From NCBI GenBank assembly GCA_033816765.1, contig CM066293.1, forward strand, positions 62,001-126,000: a stretch of 64,000 nucleotides of DNA. Direction: 5' to 3'. The notes under the pieces were generated by a model that was not told the DNA's origin, ran no database searches, and worked only from the letters and a program-made list of their open reading frames with translations. The DNA comes from Nothopassalora personata (taxonomy: Eukaryota > Ascomycota > Dothideomycetes > Mycosphaerellales > Mycosphaerellaceae). Both the position numbers and the translations under genes were made by a program. This document shows positions 21,390-32,929 of the stretch, piece after piece (within the stretch, counting starts at the first letter, position 1; each line of letters starts with the position of its first letter).

Positions 21390-22010
21390 ACTATAATAAT
21401 CGTAAGTATTACGAGGATATATATATACCCTACGGACGCCGAAGGAAAAACGTCGCTAACCGCGCGTTTTAGGCCGGAGCTTGCCTACGCTACCTACGCT
21501 AAGTAGACCCGCGCTACTAACTAGAACCGTACGTAAGTACCTTCCCTAATAGCCTTTGCGCCTTTTCTATCGGCTTACGGTCTTTTAGCGACGATACCCG
21601 TATTAAGCTCTACGCCGTCCTTAAAGCCTAAAAGGCTTTAAGCCTCTCTAGCGTACTAGCGTACTCTCCCGGTAAGTTTCCCGTAGTCTCTACCCCTTTA
21701 TACGCGCTTACCGATTCCTTTAGTACGGTCGCTACCGAGGTTATAGGTACTATAGCTAATGCCTAGCTTACCTTTAGGTAGACGTATATACTACGGACCC
21801 TATAAAGAAACTATCGCTAACTATTTCTTTAGTTCCGGAGGCGCTCTACGCGACCTCTAGCTAGGCTAGCGCCGTATACGCTAGGCTACGGCCTCTACTA
21901 ACTCGCCTTTAGGCTTCTTTATCTTTCGCGCGGGCCGCGACTAGGCTACTATAGTATATAGTTATCTCGAAAGGGATTAGGCTCTACTACTTTTACGGCG
22001 GACGCTATTA
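21390..22010 (-). pseudogene. Accessory sense ORF of Gypsy C after the chromodomain (unknown)
   Basis: Downstream of the chromodomain on the pol strand a separate frame of about 205 codons has only RIP-type stops (about 18, mostly TAG) and a stop-free run of more than 40 codons reading, for example, EYASTLERLKAF and later RVSSLKDRKPIEKAQRLLG. It is charged and helix-like. No start codon is visible. It may be an unrecognised extra gene or a C-terminal extension of pol. The opposite strand is also partly open, so confidence is limited. Confidence 0.35.
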
Positions 22011-22214
22011 AAATAAAACGTCTTTAAACTTACCTATACCTTCTTATATCCCTCTATCTCCTAAAAAGACTCCCTAACCTAAAATAAACGTCTAACCTTT
22101 CCTAAACGCCTATATTTATACTTAATCCCTAGTATCCCCTTACCTTTTTACTATTCTCTCCTTCTTTTAGTCTCCTTTATCTCCCTAGGTCTATAATATA
22201 TATTGGGTTCCTAT

Positions 22215-25200
22215 ATTTCTTCTCGAAGTCGTCCGCGGCTACTATATCCGCGAGGTACTCTAATAGTTCCTATATAGGCTTATAGTATCAGGTCTATTTT
22301 ACTAGGACTTCGCGTACCTAGCCTCTCTCTCTAGCCTTAGTTCTTATATAGAGGATCTCTTCTACCTACTACTCCTCGTAAGACTTAATTAAGATAGGGT
22401 CTAGCTATTTATTATCGACCTCCTATCTAGGTAAGGGGTTTTAGCTCGTAGGTTGTAGTAAGTTAGGATAAAAGACTAGGTAGATTCTATTAGGGATCCT
22501 AGATAAACGGATAGATAACGGCAAGATTACTTCCGCTATTGTATACTTAGCGTATTTATAGTTAATACTCTTCTTTAGTCGTATAGTAATATAGTTACGT
22601 AGATCTAGCTATACTTTATCGCCTATATAATAGATTACGTAGGCTTCCTATCCCGGTTAGTATAGTCCTCCTATCTTTAGGCGGCTTCCGCTATACTCGC
22701 CTAATATAGGTCTATAATCTTTTATATCCTTTCTATAAATAGCGTTACCCGTTACGCGGAGTCTAGCCGCGACGTCTCTAGATCCGTTTATAACTAAACG
22801 GGTAATAGTACCTCGTATCTATATACTATAAAGAAGGGGCTTATTCCTAGCCTAGCGTAATACCGCCTACTTAGCGCTAATTATACCGTAGGAAGTTAGC
22901 GTTTCTAGTTAGACTACTTATAGTTAATATAGTTCTAAAGGTAAGCTTAGACTTCTTAGTTTAATCTTTCTAGGCCTCTATTAGTTTATAGGTAGTAAGC
23001 GGAGCTAAGTCTCTACTTTACACTAATTAAGCGATAGAAGGTCTTTTAGAAGGTACTTATCTAGTTAGTACCCTAGTCGCTCGTAATAGCTTAGGGTAGG
23101 CTATAGTATCTTATCTAGTACTCTAAAAATCTTTCGGCGTAGTCCTCGGCCTTTATAGTAGGTATCGCTTCTAAAACGACGGTCTCACTTAGTTAATCCT
23201 TAATTACCTAAAGGTAAGTATTCCCTTACGACTCGGGTATATCCGTTATAAAATCTATCGAGATCTCCTAGAAGAATCGGTTAGGAACCGGTAGTAGTTA
23301 TAGGAGGCCGTATTTCTATTCCCTTTATACCTTATTCCTACCGTAGTAGTCGTAGTTCCTTAAGAACTACCTTACGTACTTAGACTATAGGGGCTAGTAG
23401 AAGTTACGACCTAGTATCGATACCGTAGAGTCCCGGCTAGGGTAGCTATATACCGGTAAATTATATACGGACTAAATTAGCTTAGTCCGAAGGGTATTAT
23501 TCTATAGGGTCTCTATATCCGTCTCCTTATAGTCGGCCTCCGTAGTACTAGGAGCTCTAGGTACCTAAATCCTACTATAGTAGCAAAGATACCCGTTACG
23601 GTCGATACTATAGTTACTTACTTATACCTTAAGTTTTACCTTACTAGGAAGTAAGTACGCTCCTATCTTAATTACGCGGAGTACCGCCTAGAATATACTA
23701 TCTCCCTCGATAGTTCTTTCCTAAAGGTCGTTTAGCTCCTAGTCTTAGAAGGGTCCCGGTAATACGCCCGGTAAGCCCGCCTCTTCTATAGCGGATAGTC
23801 TTTCGAACTACGTAGCTAAGATTCGTACTAATAAAATTATTATAGTAGAGGTAGCGTCTACTACTACCTCGCTTCCCCCTTCGGGCCCGGCTAATTCTTA
23901 ATAATATCCGGTTTAAGAAACCTACGATACTACGATAACTTATCGTCCTACCTAAGCGTATCCTACTCCCTTCGCGAAAGGGCGTCTGGTATAATAGCCT
24001 CGGTACCCGGCCTATATACTAGTAAAAACTAGAATTTCGTAACTTCCTCTATCTACCGGATTTACCGCTCGGATAGCTATCTCTTCGTTATAAAGTACTA
24101 TAAGTTTTTATAATCCGTCTAGATTATAAAGGGTCTATACGTTTTTAACTCGGGAGCCTACTCTTTAAGATATAAGACTATTATAAGTATCTCCTTATTC
24201 TAAATATTATAGTTAATCTTAGTCTTATTTAGCTTCTTTAAGTAGAGTCCTACTAGTTTTATAACTCCGTCCCTTTCAGTCCTTTACTACTACTACCTTT
24301 TTAGGGTCGGGTCCTACTCCTTTCCTATCGGTATATATAATAAACCTAAGGTACTTAACCTTCTTCTACGTAAACTTATACTTCCCTAGATCTAGGAATA
24401 GGCCTCTGTCCTAAAGCTTCTAGAGTACGACTCGAACCTTCTAGAAATAGTCCTCCTTTATTCCGTCGGAGTAAATAACGACGTCGTTAGTATAGGCCGA
24501 GGTAAAGTCGTCTAGGTAGTCCCGTAATAAACTATTAATATGCCGCTAGAATATTACCGGGGCGCCGGATAAACCGTATAGATATACTAGCTACTCCTAT
24601 AGGCTAAATCTAGTTTAAAAAGCCGTCTTATACTCTTCGCCTCGAGCTATCTATAGATAATAAAATACGGCTATAATATCAACCTTCGTAATCTATCTAG
24701 CGCCCGTTAGGTTTCGAATAGTCCCTAGAATTAAGAGTAGCGGGTAACGATTCTATTTAGTAATCGAGTTTAGCGCTCTGTAGTCGTAGTAGAATCTAAG
24801 TCCTCCTCTAGGCTTCTTTACGAATAAGATAGGGGCCGCCGCTTCTAAGGTAGAAGGGCGAATATAACCCTTGCTTTATAGTTCTATTAGTAACTTCCGG
24901 AGGATAAGTAGCTCGTCTTTAGATATACTATAGAGAGGTCCTTATAGTAATAGTTCCGGGCTTCTATTAGCTTTCGTCCGGATCTTAATCTTATAGTCGA
25001 GATTGCTATAGTATAGAGCTAGTTTATCTACTTCCTTAGTAGAAAATAACGGAAGTATATTCTAAAGTTCTAGAGGTAGGCCCTTCTTAAGCTCCTCTTA
25101 CGTAAGCGGCTCCTTCTTACTAAGGCTTTCTTAATATCTTCTATAGTTACCGCGGTAATCGTAGCGAAGCGCTTACCCGACTTATGTTCTTCGTAGTTAC

Positions 25201-26800
25201 GCCCTTCGGGTACTTATTTCTTTACTAAGCTATAGTAGTACTAGCGCTTTTTAGGCGTAGTCTAGACCTAGTTAATTATACGCTTTCTAGAGGTTCCTTA
25301 GAATTATAGGGAAATTAAGATTAGGTGTAATATAAGTATAAATAACCTAGTAGATCCTTATAATTTCTATATAGAAAGCGACTACTCCTTTAATCAAGTT
25401 TCATATCGCCTTTATAAACCCTATAGCCTTACGGCTCTCGTTATTAATATACGTAAGACCGAGGCCTTTCGCTAGGTCTCTATTAATTATAGTATAATAT
25501 ATATATCCTTTATCGATAAGGGTAAACATTCCGTAACTTTTATTTAGGAGTACGTCGATATATATAATGTTCCCGTTTATAGAACTCTTAACTATATTCT
25601 ACCCTTTTACTAGTACTTCTTCATCTCTTAGTACTAGCTTTTACTTAGGAGCTAGTCTTTTCCTATATCTTTAGGATCTAACTTAAAACTATCGTCCTCT
25701 AGGATTAGCGCGACTAAAGCTATATTAATCTTAGTAGAATTGACTACTATAGCGTACGGGTATTCCTTTACTCGATGTCCGCTCGCTCTATAGCGAAAGT
25801 AGAGCTATTCTTAGCGCCTTCGATCTCTCTTAATAGTATCTACCTATTTTGCTCTTTACTTCCCCTTATCCTCCTTCCGGTCTCTACGACTTCTAGAGCG
25901 GCCTCCGCTTATTCGGGTTAATACTATAATAGTATTACTATTAGTATCGGCCTAGGTAATAGTAGGTCCCGTAAAAGAACGGATAGTAACCGTAGTAGTT
26001 ATACTAGAGTCCTTATTATTATCCTTCTACTTCTTATAGGCTATTTTAAACTAGTCTATATCTTCGAGGTTAGTTATAATCTATTCGACCTCTTCTATAA
26101 ACTTATAGTAGTCCTCCTTTTTTGGTATAGCCGCCGTATATATTCGAACGGGGTTTGAGAAGGTATTACGTAAGTAGTTAATCTTAGCGTCGTTACTCTA
26201 GTTCTCTCCGCTAGCGCTTAGTAGGAGTCCGTCAAATTTTATCTAATAATTATACTAAGGTTAACTATTCGTATATTTAATCTTAGTAAGCTACTCTAGA
26301 GCTTTAGCGCGCTCGTTACTATTACTAAAGACTTTCTTAAGTTATATAAAGAAAGTAATAGGGTCCTTTCTAAGTTTACTATCTCCCTTATCCTAGAAGT
26401 ACCGTATCCTAGTACGCTCTGTCGCTAGTAAGGTATTATTAATCGTATCCTAGTAATATTCGTTAGAGAGTATTAGTTTTAGGGCGGATTATACCCTAAA
26501 GGAGCTGTTTAACCTTAAGAAGTAATTACGGAATATTTCTACCTTGTCGTTCTAGGAAGGTAGGTTCTAACCTCTAGGACCCGACGGTTCTCCGCCGGTA
26601 CGTAATATAGGCGTAGCGGTATTTAGCGTCTATAGTAACTATCTTATTAGGTTACTAGTAGTCGTCTTATTATAAACTAGTAGTAAGACTATAGAGGTTA
26701 ACTAATATTAAGCGTCTTCCGACTCTTTTAAAGCGGCGCGTATTATAATTAACTCGGCTTATATCTCTTCCTATTACTAGTATAGTTACTAGAGTATAAG
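22215..26800 (-). pseudogene. Gypsy C gag-pol with chromodomain, RIP-inactivated
   Basis: Readable minus-strand landmarks: zinc knuckle at about 25758-25803 now reading LYFRYRASGHRVKEYPY (three Cys positions turned to Tyr); reverse transcriptase with FSAYTNDVVIYSDG-like core, the YxDD box now YTND at 24483-24494; IN C-terminal region at about 22450-22700 with GDKV and LDLRNY followed by AEVILPLS; chromodomain at about 22215-22400 with VEEILYIRTKARERG and VREVLVKWTW. The chromodomain marks it as a chromovirus; in that group it steers integration to silent chromatin. Trp and Gln codons are repeatedly TAG or TAA. Confidence 0.82.
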
Positions 26801-26915
26801 CTAGAAGTTTTTATTTAGGGTACTAGTCCCGGAGTTCTTACTACCCAGTAACGCTATTACGTATCCCGTCTCTTTAATAGTAGGTACCTAGCTAATTTAA
26901 ATAGATCGAACTTAA

Positions 26916-27085
26916 TATTACGGGTAAACGACGTATATACTAAAGTTCTATAAGGTATATAATAAGTTTAATACGGAATAAAGGGGAAGTTGAACGCTAT
27001 CCAAAGTAAAGGTACTGGATATTAATCCGGACGTACGGACGTATGAGCGTAGCCTATACTAAGAAATAGGAGCCCGCCCCTTATA
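26916..27085 (-). repeat. Gypsy C right LTR (5' LTR)
   Basis: TATTACGGGTAAACGACG to GCCCGCCCCTTATA, followed by TAGAG. The minus-strand sequence after it (TTCGATCTATTTAAATTAGC) would be the primer site, tRNA not identified. Confidence 0.88.
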
Positions 27086-27090
27086 TAGAG

Positions 27091-28000
27091 GAGGATAAGG
27101 ATAACGAGTAATTACGCGCGCCGCGCCTACTAGCCGCTTACTACGCGCCTATCTTCTATCTACGGAGGAGCACCTCTATATCGCGCCCCTATAAAAGTTT
27201 ACTTTTATTTTTATAAATAAATACTCTTCTCTCCCCTCTTCTATCTCCTCTATTATTATTATCGGGGGATACCTCTCTCCTATATAGATACTATCGGATA
27301 AGGCCTCCTCTCTATATTATTATTAAAGGATAAAGCTATATCTATATTATTACTAAAGGGTAAGGCGCTTCTATTTTACTACTTAAGGGTTAAGGCTAAA
27401 TATATAGCTTCTCTTATCCCTTTTACGCCTTATATTACCTTCGCTAACGCCTTATATTCGGCTACTATACGCGTAGTATTCGCGAGCCCTTATACTAGCT
27501 TCTAGCTATTATATTCCTTTAGCTAGCCCTTCTATCGTACTAGGTACTTATTACAGAATAATTCCTATAGACCCTTGAATTATAATAACGAGACGAGCAC
27601 GTCACTTATCCTACCTAAGCGCTTAGACTTAGGGCGATTAGACTGCTTATGCTTAGACTAATTAGGCTGCTTATGCTTAGAATAATTAGACTAATTACCG
27701 AGATCTACGAATCTTCTTTATATTTAGGAACGCTAAGAATCCCTTATAGCTTCGATGCGTTTAACTTATGTTACTATCTCACTAATTAGAATACACTCTT
27801 ATCCTAATCATTTATCTTCGCTTAGCTCGCTTTAGCCTCTCTAAAGAATACCGCCACGTGACTTAACTTATCTCTCTTTTAAGACTAGCCCTAAAACGAG
27901 ACATAATAGTACTATACTTTACCCCTATACCTATACTTTCCTAGTACTACCTCTACTTTATATTCCCTATCCTTATTAGCGAAAGGTATAGTATCTCTAT
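27091..28000. other. Gypsy B 3' segment right of the Gypsy C insertion
   Basis: No gene recognised. Holds a short imperfect tandem repeat at about 27637-27700 (two and a half units of ACTGCTTATGCTTAGACTAA-like sequence, period 24-25). Retains more CA/TG than its surroundings. Confidence 0.45.
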
Positions 28001-31000
28001 CCTTCTCGCTACCCGTATACGGCTTAAGGAGGGATATGTAAAATATATCGTAGATTCTTAACTCTACTAGTAGTACTAGGCGGTACGCCTACGAACTAAT
28101 ATCGTCGATAATACGATACGGTCCGATAAACTTCGGACCTATCTTCTTCTTTAGTAATACTAACCTTAGGTTCTTTATAGATAATAAGACTATATTACCT
28201 ACGCAATAGCTCTTAGCCTTATAAGTCTTATTATAGTAGCGAGCCTAGTTAGTTACTACAGTTTCCTAGCGCTTTATAAGCGTAGCGCGTATTTCTCGTA
28301 TACGCCCTTTCCGGATCTCGTCTTAAGATCCTATAGGTCTTAGGGTAATCTCTAGTCTCCAACTATACGCTATCTTAAAATAGGCTTATACGTAGCGTAG
28401 AGTAGACGCTATTATTATATACGAATTTGGTAATAGCTAGCTACTTAGCCTACTCTATCTAGTTCTCGCTATAGTAATAACGAAGGTACTATTCTAAGGT
28501 TTAGTTTACCCTCTTAGTCTAACTATTAGTCTAAGGGTAAAAGGCTATAAATAGCTTACGCTTTACCTACGCCTTAAAGTAGAAGTTACTCTAGAACCTA
28601 CTTATAAATACTAACCTATAGTTACTTACTATACTCGCTAGGATACTATAATACCGTACGACCTCGTCTTATAAGATCCTTATAAGCTCCGCGGCTATAT
28701 ATATCTTAGTCGTAGGAATATATGAGTTTATTTTAGAGTAGCGGTTAATAACTACTAGAATTATATTATATACGTATTCTACTTACTTACTTAGCGATAG
28801 GTCCGTAATAAAATCTATAGTAATTTCTTACTATAGACCGTCTAGCCTAGGTAGTAGTTATAGCTCGCCGTAGAGTCTATAGCGCCTTACCTTCGAGGTT
28901 TAATACGCTCTATAGTTTCCTATATACTCCCTTATATCCTTACTAAGTAATTCCTACTAGTAGTAACGTCGTAGTAGCTCTTTAGTTTTTACCGTACTAA
29001 AGTGTCCTACTAGTACGTCGTTATAATATATATAGAGTAACTATACCCCTACTACGTAATCTTTAGGTACTATGATTACGTTTCTACGATAGACTAACCT
29101 ATCTTTTATATACTAATCCTTAGCGTCCTCTTTGCTAAGTACCTACAATAAGTATATAATATATCTATCGTCTCTCCTTTATACGATTTTTATTAGTACT
29201 ATAAGTAGCTCGCCTAGGCCGCCTTATATTATTATAGCGTATACTCTTACTAGTAGCGATTAGGTCCCCTATAGCTCGTAGGCTCCTACTACCGTTATTG
29301 CCGCCTTATCCTATGTCTTCTTATAGGTAGGGGTTACGCGCCTTACTATAGGCTCGTCCTATCTTAATAGGGATTTCTTCTAGAAAGATAGCTTACTTTA
29401 TAGCGTATGAAGTAAGTTTAACGTCTACTACGCTATATATACGTAGTTATTACGTTGCGATAGCGTATCAGCTAGGTTACTCTTCCCCGGCCTATACTCT
29501 ACTACAAAGTTAAAAGATTATAGGAACATTACTTATCGAGCTTACCTCGTATTTAGCTACTTTACTATTATAAAACCCTATAGATTTATATAGTTAACTA
29601 GTATCTAAACCGTATATAATACGCCTTCTAGGTACGGTTACTAATACTTAAATACCTCTACTACTACTAGTAGCTCATAGTCGTAGGTCTTCTAGTTATA
29701 CTTAATAGGTATTATCTTACGAGAATAGAAGGTAATTAAGTACGACTTAGTACTAAATAGCTACGAGATAATACCCGTAATCGTAAAATCTAAGGCGTCC
29801 GTTTTAACCCTCGTATATAATAAAGGGTTAAAGTACCTTAGGATAGGTACTCCGAGGAACCTAGCTTTTAGTCGTTAGAACGCTTACTCCTCGTAAGCGG
29901 ACTATATAAGAGTCCCTTACTTCTTACCATTCTTATATCCCTTTAGTAGGTCTATTAATAGCTTCGTAATCCTTAAGTACCCTTTAATAAAACGCCTATA
30001 GAAGTTATAGAACCTTAGGAAGGATTATACCTTATAGAAACTCGTAGGCGTAGGCTATACCCGATTATAGCTACCCTACTTCTCTCTTTTAATACGCCTA
30101 CGACGCTTACGATAAACCCTAGGAACTCAGTACTCTCCTAGAAGAAGGTATACTTCTTTAGGTTCGTAAATAGGGCGAACTTCCGTAGCCTCTCTAGTAC
30201 CGCGCGTACGGCTCGTATATACTCCTTACGCGTTACGCTATAGATAAGGATATTATCTAGGTAGACTACGTAGATATTATCTACTAACCTAGTAAGGGCC
30301 TGATTAATATACCCCTAAAAGGTAGCTACTATATTAGTTAACCTAAAAGGTATTACTAAGTACTCGTAGTAACCGTACCGCGTATAGAACGTAGTCTTCT
30401 ACTCGTCTCCTCGCTTAATAGGAATACAGTAGTAGGTATCCTATAGGTTGATTATAGTAAAGAGCCTCGTACCCTATAGCCTATCTAATATCTCGTCAAT
30501 TAGGGGTAATAGATATTGGTTCTTTACTATAATCTTATTTAGGCCTCTATAATCTATATAGAGCCTAAGAGTACCGTTCTTCTTTAGTACAAATAGGATA
30601 GGCGTACCCGCCTTACTTCTGGATTAGCTAATCTACCCCTTCTCTATTACTTATATAAGGTATTCCTTTAAGGCCTCTAGTTTAGTGTACTGCTAGTAGT
30701 ATAGCGGCTCAAAGGGGGGCTTCTTTCCTTCTACGAGATTAATTGTATACTTAACCCCTTCGGGTACTTACGCTTTGCCTACTTATTAGGTACGTATATA
30801 TCTCGGAAGTCTATAAATTCTTTAGGCTATAAAGAACTACTAGTTATCCTTATTAGCCTTTATAGTCCGATTACGATACCGCTAGGGTCTTCCTCAAATT
30901 ACTAACGGCCTACCTATAGGCGCTATATAGTAGATAGTATCACTTACGCGCTCTACTCCTATATCGTTAGCGAGTCGTACGCGAACCGTATAGGCGCCGT

Positions 31001-32400
31001 AGTAATACCCTTAGTCCTACGTATACGACTCTAAATTTGGGAGCTCTATATTACTAATAGGCTATATCTAGTATCGGAGTATATACTTATACGATACTAA
31101 GCTTAAATCCGCGCCGTTATCTAAGAGAAACGTAGCCTCGCGAAAGCCTTTACGCGTCTTAACTACGCCTCGTAAGTAATACGCTAGACTCGTATTAACT
31201 TACTTTAAGGGGTCTATATAGGAACTCGGACTTAGGAGCGACTCTTACCTAGTCCTCTACCTTTTCCCTATTCGCCCTTCTTAGTTAAAGCCTCTATAGT
31301 CTCTAGCCTATCAACCGCTTATATATTATAGTTCTTCTATGGGTAACTACTTTAGTACTCCGTCTTATAGTAACCCTTCTTACCGTAGCCGTAGTACTCT
31401 ACCCTTAACTTCTAGCTAGTCGTAGACGAGCTACCGGCATCTCGCTACTAACTTATACCCGAGGCGCTTAGTACTTAACTTAACTTCTATTACTTTAGGC
31501 GATCGACCCGCTTATATATACCTTTAGCTTTATACTCTCGACGCCTATACTACCCGCGGTCGTACCCTTTACTACTACCTTAGTACTCGGTACTTTTAAT
31601 ATACGAGGCTAGGACTACTAGCTCTTCTCTAGTCGTAGGGATATTATAGTAGTTAACGATAGCGGACTATAAGCGAGGCGTAAGCTTTACTAGTAGGTAC
31701 TATACGCGTTACGCTTCTAAGTAGTTGTTACCTAACTAGCCCTCTATACTATCTAGCTTAGTCGCGAACTATCGTACTATCTAGTTTTCCTTCTATTTCG
31801 TAACCTCGTACTCTAATATAATATTAAGTATACGATTTATAGGATCGCCGTATACGTTTTAATAGAACTCCTTAAAGTCCTAGTATATATACCCTACGAG
31901 ATTAAAGACGCTACAGTTAGTATACTATCGCTTACTTACCTCTCCGCTAAGGTATATAACCCTATATAGGACCTTTAATTTATCCGTCGTATATATAGTA
32001 CCTAAGAGGGCGAAGATAAGTAAGAGCTCCTTAAGGAATACTCTTACCTTCATTATTAAATCCCCTCTAAAAGGTACCTGCTCTTTTAGACGCGATCGAG
32101 TTATATATACTACGGCCGCGCCTCGTACTATAATTTCTTATTAGTAGTTATAGAGATAGGGGTAGGGGTTATAGTAGGGAAGTAATCTTCTCTCCTCCCT
32201 CCTATATACTCTAGAGGCGGTATGGTATACTTATAGCGCGTAAGATCTCTAGCCGCTTAATCTCCTACTATATCTGCTACTCTTTATCTTAGCCCTTAAG
32301 GCCTCTCTTCTCGTAACTAAGGCTATATGACGTGCCTACTACTATACTCTAAGGCTTAGGGAGGGGCGTAGGCGACTTACCGTTGCGCGTATTATAATCG
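28000..32400 (-). pseudogene. Gypsy B gag-pol, RIP-inactivated
   Basis: Minus-strand landmarks: zinc knuckle at 31355-31399 now reading EYYGYGKKGYYKTEY (all three Cys and the His now Tyr); protease core FLLDNGADLSLVS at about 31100-31130 (D-S-G changed to D-N-G); reverse transcriptase with TRYGYYEYLVIPF and the YxDD box as YLDN at 30252-30263; integrase C-terminal end FIGPYRIIDDI and FYISLLKPYTG at about 28000-28140. The domain order fits gypsy elements. Stops are at expected Gln and Trp sites. Confidence 0.82.
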
Positions 32401-32464
32401 GGCTCTATAGCGTATATAGATTATAACGAGGGAAAGCTTTAGAACTATAAGGACTATAAGGAGA

Positions 32465-32609
32465 TATTGTAATATATAGAATGCCTACGATCTTCTAATC
32501 GTAGATAAATTAAAGCTTACTTTCTTCTATAGACGCTATACGCATTACTTAGTATACGTATACGCGTTACGTACGGCTTACCGTATATTACATATAAGGG
32601 TTAGCTATA
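32465..32609 (-). repeat. Gypsy B right LTR (5' LTR)
   Basis: TATTGTAATATATAGAATGCC to GGGTTAGCTATA; pairs with 18996-19155. The sequence inside it on the minus strand (TCTCCTTATAGTCCTTATAG) is the candidate primer site. Confidence 0.75.
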
Positions 32610-32929
32610 TAAGGCAGATTTAACTATAGAGAGCCTATAGCGTTATAAAGTCCCTACGGAGCGCTAATTTAAGTAATTAGAAGTTTTAGCGTTACTAGTA
32701 GTATAAAATCCTTAAGGGAAACCTACTAGTAATCCGTATACTAATACGTTAGGACGAGAATAAAATCTTAAGGGGCTACCCTACGGAAATAGCTAGAGTA
32801 TTGTACCTATCTCGCTATAAGAAAGAATAAGGCATTTTTAAGGGATTAAAAATGGCTCTTATTCTTCCTTCTAAGGATGCTTCAATTCCTAATTCTAGAA
32901 ACAACCAATGCTAGAATTATAAAGCGTAA

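Larger units (their letters stand above)
20439..27085 (-). mobile_element. Gypsy C: chromodomain-bearing Ty3/gypsy element nested in Gypsy B
   Basis: Two 170-bp LTRs (20439-20608, 26916-27085) are flanked by the 5-bp duplication TAGAG (20434-20438 and 27086-27090). A pyrimidine-rich run just inside the left LTR (TTACCCCCCTCCCCCTTTC) is the minus-strand polypurine tract, fixing the orientation. Minus-strand order: gag with zinc knuckle, reverse transcriptase, RNase H, integrase, chromodomain, an extra frame, 3' LTR. Heavily RIP-mutated. Confidence 0.9.
18996..32609 (-). mobile_element. Gypsy B: Ty3/gypsy-type element, minus strand, interrupted by Gypsy C
   Basis: LTRs lie at 18996-19155 and 32465-32609. 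On the minus strand: gag (up to about 32400), zinc knuckle (31355-31399), protease, reverse transcriptase, RNase H, integrase ending near 28000, then a long 3' segment with an antisense frame, then the left LTR. RIP is extreme: CA and TG are almost absent over kilobases. Gypsy C is inserted in the 3' segment. No target duplication was found at the outer ends. Confidence 0.8.
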
